The notes under the pieces: generated by a model | Seen by the model: the letters and a program-made list of their open reading frames with translations, nothing else | Database searches by the model: none | What the model was told of the DNA's origin: nothing | Assembly: GCA_910578965.1 (NCBI GenBank) | Contig: CAJTSP010000019.1 | Span: 1 to 21,332, forward strand | Length of the DNA stretch: 21,332 nt | Origin: an uncultured Oscillospiraceae bacterium | GTDB taxonomy: Bacteria > Bacillota > Clostridia > Oscillospirales > Ruminococcaceae | Reading direction: 5' to 3' | Shown: positions 8,692-15,147 of the stretch, one piece after another | Layout: every line of letters starts with the position of its first letter | Numbering within the stretch: the stretch's first letter is position 1 | Translations under genes and position numbers: made by a program

Positions 8692-8720
8692 TTGTAATTT
8701 CAGGCATCCCGTGGTATAAT
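8692..8720 (+). promoter_or_regulatory. Vegetative promoter for rpsO
   Basis: A -35 TTGTAA (8692-8697) and a perfect -10 TATAAT (8715-8720) are separated by 17 bp, with a TGG extension of the -10. The -35 begins immediately after the stop codon of the third glycosyltransferase gene. Transcription should start near 8727, giving a leader of about 170 nt before rpsO. Confidence 0.85.
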
Positions 8721-8726
8721 GCTATG

Positions 8727-8894
8727 TACGACCGCGGCCCGGCCTGGGGAGTATGCCCTGTAAGGGGGGATCGCTGTGCCCTGTGACAAGGCGCAACCCC
8801 CCTGCAAAGGGAGCGTCCCGGTTTGCCCAGGCTGAGCCGATGGAGCAAAAACGTGCGGCATATCCTGCCGCAGAGAAAGAGGGATTTATCGGCA
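8727..8894 (+). promoter_or_regulatory. Highly structured rpsO leader, candidate ribosomal-protein autoregulatory element
   Basis: Four nested helices form one long rod: 8741-8748 with 8826-8833 (8 bp), 8756-8759 with 8808-8811, 8764-8769 (six G) with 8797-8802 (six C), and 8775-8780 with 8790-8795 closing a 9-nt loop. A separate hairpin, GCGGCA 8855-8860 with TGCCGC 8866-8871, stands just before the purine-rich ribosome site near 8872-8883. S15 is known to repress its own mRNA through leader structures in several bacteria, so an S15-responsive element is the natural reading. I did not recognise a specific known family consensus. Confidence 0.6.
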
Positions 8895-9152
8895 ATGGAA
8901 GACAAGAAAAACATTATCGAATCTGCCCGGGTGCACGAGACCGACACCGGCTCGCCCGAGGTGCAGGTGGCGCTGCTTACTGCGCGCATCAACCACCTCA
9001 CCGAGCATCTCAAGGAAAACCCCCACGACCACCACAGCCGCCGCGGCCTGCTCAAGATGGTTGGCCGCCGCCGCAACCTGCTGGCCTATCTGCAGAAAAA
9101 GGACATCGGGCGTTACCGCGCTTTGATTGCCAAGCTGGGCCTGCGCAAGTAA
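8895..9152 (+). CDS. rpsO: 30S ribosomal protein S15
   Basis: S15 is a primary 16S rRNA binder that organises the central platform of the 30S subunit. The 85-residue product, MEDKKNIIESARVHETDTGSPEVQVALLTARINHLTEHL..., carries the family signature HDHHSRRGLLKMVGRRRNLLAYL. It is close to the usual 88-89 residues. The ATG at 8895 is chosen over an open frame reaching back to 8823 because the family starts here and AAGAGGG lies upstream at a slightly long spacing of about 11 nt. It has its own promoter and long leader, and is followed by an intrinsic terminator, so its expression is separable from both ribF and pnp. Confidence 0.98.
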   Translation: MEDKKNIIESARVHETDTGSPEVQVALLTARINHLTEHLKENPHDHHSRRGLLKMVGRRRNLLAYLQKKDIGRYRALIAKLGLRK

Positions 9153-9166
9153 CAAAGGTCGAACGG

Positions 9167-9205
9167 GCAGGCGGGCCGCGCTGTTTTGCGGCCCACCTGC
9201 TTTTT
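9167..9205 (+). terminator. Rho-independent terminator after rpsO
   Basis: A 12-bp stem with one C.A mismatch (9167-9179 with 9188-9200) and an 8-nt loop is followed directly by TTTTT (9201-9205). It lies 14 nt after the rpsO stop. Read-through would supply pnp; otherwise pnp needs its own promoter, which I could not place with confidence in 9206-9345. Confidence 0.85.
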
Positions 9206-9360
9206 CCTGTCCCGCGGCTTTTGGGGGCAAGGGCGTGATTTTAGCAGCGAATCGGGTACAAAAAGCGTGCTGGTGCGCGGCCTTTTGCGCCGGATTCCTT
9301 GCTAAAGCCATGCTTAACGGCCCCTCAAAATAGATTTTGAACAACAGGAGGTACAAACAC

Positions 9361-11496
9361 ATGGCACTGGAATTTTCTTCCCGCAAGGAAACCTTTGATC
9401 GTTATAAGGTGTTCGAGACCACCCTGGGCGGCCGCCCGCTGGTGGTCGAGACCGGCAAGATGGCCGGACTTTCCAACGGTAGCTGCCTTGTGCGCTACGG
9501 CGAAACGGTGGTGCTCTGCAACGTTGTGATGAGCGCCAAGCCCCGCGAGGGCATCGACTTTTTCCCTCTGAGCGTCGAGTTTGAGGAAAAGCTCTACTCG
9601 GTGGGCCGCATCCCCGGCAGCTTTATGCGCCGCGAGGGCCGCCCGGGCGAAAAGGCGGTGCTTACCAGCCGGGTCATCGACCGGCCCATCCGCCCGCTCT
9701 TCCCCAAGGATATGCGCAACGACGTCTGCGTCACCATGACCGTGATGAGCGTTGACCAGGACTGCAGCCCCGAGATCACCGGCATGATCGGCACCTCCAT
9801 CGCCCTCTCGGTCAGCGACATCCCCTGGGCCGGCCCCATCGGCGGGGTGTTCATGGGCCTGGTGGACGGCGAGCTGGTGGTCAACCCCACCTTGGAGCAG
9901 CGCGGCAAAAGCGATCTGCAGCTCACGGTGGCCGCCACCGAAAACAAGATCGTGATGATCGAGGCCGGCGCGAACGAGGTGGACGAGCACACCATGCTCG
10001 AGGCCATCAAAAAGGCCCACGCCGAGATCAAGGAGATCATCAAATTCATCCACACCATCGTGGACGCCATCGGCAAGCCCAAGATCAAGTTTGAGCCGGT
10101 CGAGCTGGACCACGACCTCTTTGACGCGGTGATGGCCGCCCATCTTGATGACTTCAAGGCCGCCATGGACACCGACGACAAGAACGTGCGGGACGCCGCC
10201 CTGGCCCCCCTGATGGACACCATCGCCGCCGAGCACCCCGACCTTGACGCCGCCACCCTCGACCTCATCAGCTATAAGATGCAGAAGTTTGTGGTGCGCC
10301 GCTGGCTTTTGGACGAGGGCAAGCGGGTGGACGGCCGCGGCATCAACGAGATCCGGCCCCTGGCCGCCGAGGTGGGCCTGTTGCCCCGCGCCCACGGCAG
10401 CGGCATGTTTACCCGCGGCCAGACCCAGGTGCTTACCGTATGCACCCTGGGCAACACCAAGGACAGCCAGCTGATGGACGACCTTGGCACCGAGCCCTAC
10501 AAGCGGTATATCCACCACTACAACTTCCCGCCCTACTCGGTGGGCGAGGCCCGCGCCCCCCGCAGCCCCGGCCGGCGCGAGATCGGCCACGGCGCTTTGG
10601 CCGAGCGCGCCCTGCTGCCCATGATCCCCAGCCAGGAGGAGTTCCCCTACACCATCCGGCTGGTCAGCGAGGTGCTCTCCTCCAACGGTTCCACCAGCCA
10701 GGCCTCCATCTGCGGCAGCACCCTGGCCCTCATGGACGCCGGCGTGCCCATCAAGGCCCCGGTGGCCGGCATCAGCTGCGGGCTTATCACCGAGGGCGAG
10801 CGCTGGATGACCATGCTGGACATCCAGGGCGTCGAGGATTTCCACGGTGATATGGACTTTAAGGTGGGCGGCACCCACAAGGGCATCACCGCCATCCAGA
10901 TGGACATCAAGATCGACGGCCTGACCTACGAGATCATCGAGGAAGCCTTTGAAAAGTGCCGCAAGGGCCGGCTGTATATCCTGGACGAGATCATGCTGCC
11001 GGTCATCCCGGCCCCGCGCGAGAATCTTTCCAAGTACGCGCCCAAGATGCTCTCGATGGTCATCAGCGTGGACAAGATCAAGGACGTCATCGGCAAGGGC
11101 GGCAAGGTCATCCAGGAGATCTGCGCCAACTGCAACTGCAAGATCGATGTCGAGGAGGACGGCCGGGTCTTTGTGTCGGCCATCGACATCGAGGACGCCA
11201 ACCGGGCCATCCACACCATCAAGACCATCGTGGAGGACCCCGAGATCGGGGCCATCTACAAGGGCCGGGTCACCCGGCTGATGAACTTTGGCGCGTTTGT
11301 GGAGATCGCCCCCGGCAAGGAGGGCCTTGTGCACATCTCCAAGCTGGATTCCAAGCGGGTCGAGCGGGTGGAGGACGTGGTCGCGGTGGGCGACGCCATT
11401 GTCGTTAAGGTTACCGAGATCGACCAGCAGGGCCGCATCAACCTGTCCCGCAAGGATGCCATTGCCGAGATCGAGGCCAAGCGCCGCAACGGCTAA
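9361..11496 (+). CDS. pnp: Polyribonucleotide nucleotidyltransferase (PNPase)
   Basis: PNPase is the trimeric phosphorolytic 3'-5' exoribonuclease of mRNA decay. The 711-residue protein has the full set of domains: first RNase PH core (about 10-140), the all-alpha linker (about 240-315), second RNase PH core (about 320-550) with GRREIGHGALAERAL (404-418), a KH domain with the VIGKGG loop (577-582), and an S1 domain (about 632-700). The catalytic Asp493, Asp499 and Lys501 sit in VEDFHGDMDFKVGG. The ATG at 9361 follows AGGAGG (9346-9351) at 9 nt, which excludes the longer frame from 9337. No acidic C-terminal extension is present, so the protein ends soon after S1. The rpsO-pnp order is the classical one. 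Confidence 0.98.
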   Translation: MALEFSSRKETFDRYKVFETTLGGRPLVVETGKMAGLSNGSCLVRYGETVVLCNVVMSAKPREGIDFFPLSVEFEEKLYSVGRIPGSFMRREGRPGEKAVLTSRVIDRPIRPLFPKDMRNDVCVTMTVMSVDQDCSPEITGMIGTSIALSVSDIPWAGPIGGVFMGLVDGELVVNPTLEQRGKSDLQLTVAATENKIVMIEAGANEVDEHTMLEAIKKAHAEIKEIIKFIHTIVDAIGKPKIKFEPVELDHDLFDAVMAAHLDDFKAAMDTDDKNVRDAALAPLMDTIAAEHPDLDAATLDLISYKMQKFVVRRWLLDEGKRVDGRGINEIRPLAAEVGLLPRAHGSGMFTRGQTQVLTVCTLGNTKDSQLMDDLGTEPYKRYIHHYNFPPYSVGEARAPRSPGRREIGHGALAERALLPMIPSQEEFPYTIRLVSEVLSSNGSTSQASICGSTLALMDAGVPIKAPVAGISCGLITEGERWMTMLDIQGVEDFHGDMDFKVGGTHKGITAIQMDIKIDGLTYEIIEEAFEKCRKGRLYILDEIMLPVIPAPRENLSKYAPKMLSMVISVDKIKDVIGKGGKVIQEICANCNCKIDVEEDGRVFVSAIDIEDANRAIHTIKTIVEDPEIGAIYKGRVTRLMNFGAFVEIAPGKEGLVHISKLDSKRVERVEDVVAVGDAIVVKVTEIDQQGRINLSRKDAIAEIEAKRRNG

Positions 11497-11499
11497 GGT

Positions 11500-11533
11500 T
11501 TGCATCCCTTGACAAAGGGTAACCCGCCGTCAG
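11500..11533 (-). repeat. 34-bp repeat, copy 2 (inverted relative to 9-42)
   Basis: This begins 4 bp after the pnp stop and, read on the minus strand, matches 9-42 at 31 of 34 positions. The two copies face each other across the whole rbfA-to-pnp block of about 11.5 kb. It holds a TTGACA string, but no -10 follows at proper spacing. Confidence 0.75.
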
Positions 11534-11598
11534 CCTGGCTCCGGCGGCATGCCGCCTTGCCATCGCACCACTGGCCCTGCCCTGACGGTTCTGCGGAG

Positions 11599-11673
11599 TT
11601 TTTGGGGCAAAGGTTTTTCGTTTGGGGAAAAGGCTTCTTTGCTCTTTCCTTTCCCCACCCTTTTGCCCAAAAA
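11599..11673. repeat. Long imperfect inverted repeat
   Basis: The outer arms 11599-11613 and 11659-11673 and the inner arms 11624-11633 and 11648-11656 pair in a nested way. They form a long AT/GC-alternating hairpin of more than 20 pairs with internal loops. It has no T-run suited to termination. It could be a decayed mobile element or a structured 3' UTR of pnp. No credible protein is encoded on either strand here. Confidence 0.5.
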
Positions 11674-11724
11674 CCATGCTCCCCTTTGCCAGGCGATGCT
11701 TTACAAAGCGAATATCAGACGGAT

Positions 11725-11745
11725 CTGGGGGCCAGCGGCCCCCAG
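11725..11745. other. Perfect 9-bp GC hairpin
   Basis: CTGGGGGCC (11725-11733) and GGCCCCCAG (11737-11745) are separated by a 3-nt loop. It is followed by a C-run, not a T-run. It is one of a series of stem-loops that fill the gap downstream of pnp. Confidence 0.5.
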
Positions 11746-11750
11746 CCCCC

Positions 11751-11791
11751 CAAACCGGCCGCTGCGAAGGGCTTTCGCGGCGGTCGGTTTG
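11751..11791 (+). terminator. 18-bp hairpin, possible pnp terminator
   Basis: Positions 11751-11768 pair with 11774-11791 over 18 bp with two wobble pairs and a 5-nt loop. The 3' arm ends in TTTG and is followed by CTTGCC, so the U-tract is short. It is the best candidate for a pnp transcript end, but it lies 255 bp beyond the stop codon and could equally be a repeat-derived palindrome. Confidence 0.4.
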
Positions 11792-11879
11792 CTTGCCAGG
11801 TGGCGTTTTGATTTGCCGGCGGGCAGGGCGGCGACGCGGTTTTTCCATAAAAAAACACCGCCCTGCGCCCGGTTGACCC

Positions 11880-11909
11880 TTGTGGAAGCGGGCGGCCATG
11901 GTTTATAAT
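11880..11909 (+). promoter_or_regulatory. Promoter of the queT leader
   Basis: A perfect -10 TATAAT lies at 11904-11909, with TTGTGG (11880-11885) 18 bp upstream as a modest -35. It is placed a few bases before the structured leader at 11917, consistent with a riboswitch-controlled transcript starting near 11916. Confidence 0.65.
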
Positions 11910-11916
11910 AAAAGTT

Positions 11917-12010
11917 ACCGGCAGGTGGATTTCGGGCGCTGGGACGCCCTGGCGGGGGCGGACACGTCCCGGTGCGAGCCTGCCGAAAAAACCGCTGCAA
12001 AAAAACGGGC
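11917..12010 (+). promoter_or_regulatory. Candidate preQ1 riboswitch (class III-like pseudoknot) upstream of queT
   Basis: CGGCAGG (11919-11925) pairs with CCTGCCG (11979-11985) as a 7-bp stem. Its loop holds a 5-bp hairpin (11934-11938 with 11945-11949) and the strand CGGT (11970-11973). That strand can pair with ACCG (11991-11994) after a run of A residues, giving an H-type/HLout pseudoknot. preQ1 riboswitches use this topology with an A-rich linker, and class III members are known upstream of queT in Ruminococcaceae such as Faecalibacterium. An alternative 8-bp helix, 11974-11981 with 12024-12031, would disrupt both stems and may be the switch. The assignment rests on topology and the downstream gene, not on a remembered sequence consensus. 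Confidence 0.55.
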
Positions 12011-12087
12011 CGCTTATCATTTTAGGCTCGCTGCCCCATTCCTTTTCCGGTGCGTTTTTTGCGGCCGGCCGGCAGGGGCGGTTTACA

Positions 12088-12115
12088 CCGGGCGGAAGCA
12101 GGCGGCGCCGCCCGG
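12088..12115 (+). other. Hairpin next to the queT ribosome site, possible expression platform
   Basis: CCGGGCGG (12088-12095) pairs perfectly with CCGCCCGG (12108-12115). It is followed by CTAAAATTTT, so it resembles a weak intrinsic terminator. GGCGGC in its loop (12101-12106) is also complementary to GCCGCC (12126-12131), which directly precedes the queT ribosome site GGGGTG. Either attenuation or ribosome-site masking is possible. Confidence 0.4.
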
Positions 12116-12144
12116 CTAAAATTTTGCCGCCGGGGTGTACCGTT

Positions 12145-12744
12145 ATGTTTACTGCATTTTCCTGGCCTACAGCCCTTGCCATGGGCCTTGTGCTTTTTGC
12201 TGTGCTGCTTGGGGGGGTGGCCGGCCGCGGCCGTACCCTGTCCAGTCGCAGGCTTACCCGGTGCGCCATGGTGGCTGCCGCCTATGTGGCCCTCTGCCTG
12301 ATCTTCCAGCCCGTCAGCTATGGGCCGGTGCAGGTGCGCCTGGCCGAGGCGCTCTGCCTTTTGCCGGTGTTTGGGCCGGAGTACATTGCCGCGTTGGGCC
12401 TGGGCTGTTTTTTGGCCAACATGTTCGGCTATGGCATCCTGGACGCTGTTTTTGGCACCCTCGCTACCCTGCTGGCCGGTCTGGTGACCTGGAAACTGGG
12501 CGGCCTGCGTGTCCGTGGCCTGGCGCTGCCCGCCAGCCTGCCGCCGGTGGTGTTCAACGCGGTGATCGTGGGGGCTGAGCTGGCGTACTTTTTTGCCGGC
12601 GGCAGCGCGTTTTGGCCCGCGTTTTTGTGGAACGGGCTTACGGTGGGCCTGGGCGAGGCTGTCGGCTGCTGTATCGCCGGCGTTGCATTGGTGCAGGTGA
12701 TTGAACGCCGCCCGCAGTTGCGCCGCATCTTCTGCAAAGGGTAG
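12145..12744 (+). CDS. queT: Queuosine precursor ECF transporter substrate-binding (S) component QueT
   Basis: QueT is the membrane S component that captures a queuosine precursor (preQ0/preQ1 or queuine) for a shared ECF energy-coupling module. The segment RLTRCAMVAAAYVALCLIFQPVSYGPVQVRLAEALCLLP...EYIAALGLGCFLANMFGYGILDAVFGTLATLLAGL is the typical QueT core, and VFNAVIVGAEL follows as expected. With the ATG at 12145 (GGGGTG at 12132-12137) the protein has 199 residues. That is about 30 more than is usual, because an extra N-terminal hydrophobic helix (about 8-27) precedes the core. A later start at Met42 would lie inside the first core helix. The structured leader upstream supports queuosine-linked regulation. 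The ECF ATPase subunits are not in this window. Confidence 0.85.
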   Translation: MFTAFSWPTALAMGLVLFAVLLGGVAGRGRTLSSRRLTRCAMVAAAYVALCLIFQPVSYGPVQVRLAEALCLLPVFGPEYIAALGLGCFLANMFGYGILDAVFGTLATLLAGLVTWKLGGLRVRGLALPASLPPVVFNAVIVGAELAYFFAGGSAFWPAFLWNGLTVGLGEAVGCCIAGVALVQVIERRPQLRRIFCKG

Positions 12745-12828
12745 GTCCGCATCCGGCGCAGGCAATGCGCGGAGGACGACGCTCCGGCCCGGCCCCACAC
12801 AAGACCGAGAGGACAAAGGTGATGCCCT

Positions 12829-13383
12829 GTGGAACCGCCTGCCGTAACCGAAACTGCCTACCTGGCGGGCTTGGTCAGGCGCGTGCAGAAAAACGACAGC
12901 GAGGCTTTTGCCGAGCTGTACGCCCTTACATACGAGCGGCAGTACGCCTTTGCCTGCCGCTACTTAAAGGACGACCGGCTGGCACAGGACGCCCTGCAGG
13001 AAGCCTACATTGTAGTGTACCGGAACCTGCCGGGCCTGCATGAGCCCAAATGCTTCCTTACCTGGCTGCGCTCGATCCTCCAGCGCATCTGTTACGATCT
13101 GGCTGCCAAGCGCCGGAAGCAGCCCGCCGGAGTGCAGGCAGAGCAGCTCGACCTTTTGCCGGATGAGCTTGCAGACCCTGGCCGGCTCAACGAGATTGGT
13201 GAGATGCGGGACCTTGTAAGCCGGCTGCCCTACCGGGAGCGGGAGGCTATCATCCTGCGATACTTTGCCGAGATGGAGCTGCGGGACATTGCGCAGGCAA
13301 TGGACTGCAGTGTCAGCTCGGTGACCCGTTACCTGCGCCGTGGGTACGAAACACTGCGCGCCAATTATCAAAAAGGAGGGTAG
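12829..13383 (+). CDS. ECF-like sigma-70 family RNA polymerase sigma factor
   Basis: A 184-residue two-domain sigma factor. Region 2 is about residues 25-95, with YERQYAFACRYLKDDRLAQDALQEAYIVVYRNL and the -10 recognising FLTWLRSILQRICYDLAAKRRK. Region 4 is about 125-180, with LPYREREAIILRYFAEMELRDIAQAMDCSVSSVTRYLRRGYETLR as the helix-turn-helix. The GTG start at 12829 is supported by AAAGGTGAT (12815-12823), a strong ribosome site. The next gene starts 5 bp after its stop and encodes a single-pass membrane protein, the usual arrangement of an ECF sigma and its anti-sigma partner. The signal sensed is unknown. No promoter for it is obvious in the 84 bp after queT. Confidence 0.9.
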   Translation: MEPPAVTETAYLAGLVRRVQKNDSEAFAELYALTYERQYAFACRYLKDDRLAQDALQEAYIVVYRNLPGLHEPKCFLTWLRSILQRICYDLAAKRRKQPAGVQAEQLDLLPDELADPGRLNEIGEMRDLVSRLPYREREAIILRYFAEMELRDIAQAMDCSVSSVTRYLRRGYETLRANYQKGG

Positions 13384-13387
13384 CGGC

Positions 13388-13915
13388 ATGCGGACGCAGC
13401 GCCATGCAAAGCCGGAGCTTTCACAGGAGCAGGCCGGCAATATGCTGGAGGGGATATACAGCGCCTGCCGCCTGCCGTTTGACCGGGACGCCTATGCCGC
13501 CCTTGCCCAAAAGGCCCGCAGGGGCCGGGCGCTGCGCCTGGCCGCCTGTGCTTTGCTGGCAGGCGTTGCCGCGGCGGCCGTACTGGGGGCGTTGGGCGTG
13601 TTTGCCGCCGGCTATCTGCATAACGTGGGAATACAGCCCTCCCCGGCACTCCCCGGCCAAAAGCCGCCGGCTGCCACAGAGGCCTGGATCGAGGCGCAGC
13701 AGTTGGTTTTGCGGCTGGAGGCGGGGGATTATCCCATCGATTATTCCCGCGTTACGGCCACCCTGCGGGGCGGGGACACGCCGCTTGAGGTGTCCTGCGA
13801 TGAGGCAAAGGCGCTTTTGCGCCTGCCCTATGCGCCGGGGGACGCCGTATACGAGATAACCCTCTTTGACGCCGCCGGTGCGGATTACCAGATCGTTGTT
13901 ACGGTTACGGAGTAG
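13388..13915 (+). CDS. Single-pass membrane protein, probable anti-sigma factor
   Basis: The 175-residue product has a cytoplasmic N-terminus of about 48 residues, one hydrophobic helix (about 49-77, LRLAACALLAGVAAAAVLGALGVFAAGYL), a short Pro-rich linker and an exported C-terminal domain. Strand-like segments there, such as YEITLFDAAGADYQIVVTVTE, suggest a small beta-sandwich. No zinc-binding HxxxCxxC motif is present in the N-terminus. The ATG at 13388 follows AAAAAGGAGGG at 13370-13380. Position 5 bp after the sigma gene and the topology suggest it sequesters that sigma factor at the membrane. I recognise no named family. Confidence 0.65.
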   Translation: MRTQRHAKPELSQEQAGNMLEGIYSACRLPFDRDAYAALAQKARRGRALRLAACALLAGVAAAAVLGALGVFAAGYLHNVGIQPSPALPGQKPPAATEAWIEAQQLVLRLEAGDYPIDYSRVTATLRGGDTPLEVSCDEAKALLRLPYAPGDAVYEITLFDAAGADYQIVVTVTE

Positions 13916-14066
13916 CCGCCAAAGGGCCTCCCGAAGCTATCCCGGCGGGAGCTGTCCGGCGGCAGGGCCGGCTTTCCTGCCCGAAAATTTTGGCAGGGGT
14001 GAGCAGTTTGTCCTTTAAGATAAGACTTTATTGGTAGAGCGGTATTTCAAAGGTATGCGCCGCCCC

Positions 14067-14110
14067 GGCAAAAGGCATGCGGCCGCTAAAACGGCCGGCG
14101 GGGTTTTGCC
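14067..14110 (+). other. Nested hairpin upstream of the small membrane protein gene
   Basis: GGCAAAA (14067-14073) pairs with TTTTGCC (14104-14110), and inside it CGGCCG blocks pair around a CTAAAA loop. It lies about 65 bp before the start at 14174 in a 258-bp gap. It could be a leader structure. It does not match riboswitch consensus patterns that I know. Confidence 0.35.
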
Positions 14111-14173
14111 TGCCCCAAAAAGGCAGTCTGGCTTGGCGTCTGTTGCTCGCCGCCGGGCAAGGAGGAATGCACC

Positions 14174-14587
14174 ATGTGCGAATGGTTTGGCAAAAAGGCG
14201 TTTCGCCTTATTTGCGGGGTGCTGGCACTTGGCATATTCATAGGGTATCTGCCCGGCTTGGCCGCCTTAGCCGCAGGGGCGCCGGCCGGGGCGGCACAGG
14301 CGCTTAAAAAGGCCGGGGCGCCCCTGCTTCTGGAGGAAATGCCGGCAGCCGGTTCCGCGCCGCACATCTCGATCCAAAACCCGGGCGAGGGGGAGGGGAC
14401 GGAGCTTGGCGAGGAGGCTACGCCAACGGCCGGCCCGGGCGGGCATCGCTGCTGTATCCTGCACTTTATCCTGCTGCTGGCGGCTTTTGTTCTTGAGCTT
14501 TTGGATCTATCCTGTGCCAAAAAGGGCCAGAGGGACATTTTTGAGGCCCGCGCAAAACTGAAAAGCTATCACCCGCAGGGCCGGTGA
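14174..14587 (+). CDS. Small membrane protein of unknown function (two hydrophobic segments)
   Basis: A 137-residue product that I do not recognise. An N-terminal hydrophobic stretch (about 9-34) could be a signal anchor or signal peptide with possible cleavage after ALAAGAPAGA. The middle is an acidic, Gly/Pro-rich linker (about 55-90, GEGEGTELGEEATPT). A second helix follows CC at residues 93-94 (CCILHFILLLAAFVLELLDL), and the tail is short and charged. The ATG at 14174 has AAGGAGGAATG upstream with good spacing. It lies after the sigma/anti-sigma pair and before another tiny membrane protein, so a link to that envelope-stress type regulon is possible but unproven. Confidence 0.6.
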   Translation: MCEWFGKKAFRLICGVLALGIFIGYLPGLAALAAGAPAGAAQALKKAGAPLLLEEMPAAGSAPHISIQNPGEGEGTELGEEATPTAGPGGHRCCILHFILLLAAFVLELLDLSCAKKGQRDIFEARAKLKSYHPQGR

Positions 14588-14685
14588 AGGGCGCTCCTCG
14601 CGCTGCCTGCGGCAGAATCCCGATGTATCCAAGTGCCCGGCAGGCGGGCCGGGCCCGATTTGATAAGACAATAGGAGAAAACAAG

Positions 14686-14859
14686 ATGTTTGCACATACC
14701 TCTTTTGGCTGGTGTTTTTGGGATTTCCCATCCCTTGTTGTGCTGCTTGCTATGGCCGTCGTGTTTGCGCTGCACCGCGTCCGGCAGCGCAGGCGCCAAA
14801 AAAGCTATGAGGATGAGCTGGCCGACCGGATGGCCGGCGACATCCTGCGCAAGGGCTGA
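14686..14859 (+). CDS. 57-residue single-pass membrane protein
   Basis: The short ORF starts with MFAHTSFGWCFWDFPS, has one hydrophobic helix (about 16-28, LVVLLAMAVVFAL), then a positively charged stop-transfer stretch HRVRQRRRQKSYEDELADRM. The ATG at 14686 follows AGGAGAAAAC at proper spacing, which favours this start over an upstream frame from 14584. It lies 98 bp after the previous small membrane gene and 33 bp before a strong terminator, so the two probably form one transcript. No family is recognised. Confidence 0.6.
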   Translation: MFAHTSFGWCFWDFPSLVVLLAMAVVFALHRVRQRRRQKSYEDELADRMAGDILRKG

Positions 14860-14892
14860 CGCTGCCCGCAACTGGAGCCGTCTCTTGATGAT

Positions 14893-14942
14893 AAAAGGCG
14901 CCCCCTCTTATCGCATTGCCGCTGAGAGGGGGCGCCTTTTTT
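14893..14942. terminator. Strong intrinsic terminator, 16-bp perfect stem
   Basis: Positions 14893-14908 pair perfectly with 14925-14940 across a 16-nt loop. The arms end in AAAA and TTTT with two more T residues after, so it can act in either direction. It closes the operon ending at 14859 and separates it from the P-type ATPase gene. Confidence 0.92.
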
Positions 14943-15147
14943 GTATCCCTTAGCGCCTTTTTACGGGGGCCTGCCGCTTTTTAGGGGGATGCCCGGTCCG
15001 GCGGGGGTATAAAGACGGCCGGTTTGGCAAAAATTTGAAGTGGTTCCCTGCTCTGCTTCGTCTTATAGGGTAAGCGCCGGAGTCCGCCAAAGGGGCGGCT
15101 TCTGGCGGGGAGGCCGACGCCTGCCCCCAAGGGAGGAGAGCTTCAGC

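Noticed and set aside
8823..8894. An N-terminal extension of S15 reaching back to 8823
   Set aside because: The extension codes through the leader hairpin and is not part of the S15 family. The ATG at 8895 matches the known N-terminus.
9325..11505. A 726-codon open frame on the minus strand opposite pnp
   Set aside because: It is an exact antisense shadow of pnp, produced by GC-rich codon bias. It is rich in His, Asp and Gly, has no recognisable domain, and pnp is unmistakable on the other strand.
11880..12119. A 79-codon plus-strand frame upstream of queT
   Set aside because: It begins inside the promoter and covers the structured leader. There is no ribosome site and no domain-like sequence.
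14030..14173. Cyclic-di-GMP or other known riboswitch before the gene at 14174
   Set aside because: A GGCAAA string and nested hairpins occur, but the order and spacing of the other conserved blocks do not match.
14985..15020. Promoter for the P-type ATPase at a TATAAA near 15008
   Set aside because: No -35 element is present at 16-18 bp spacing and the upstream bases are G-rich, so it was not listed.
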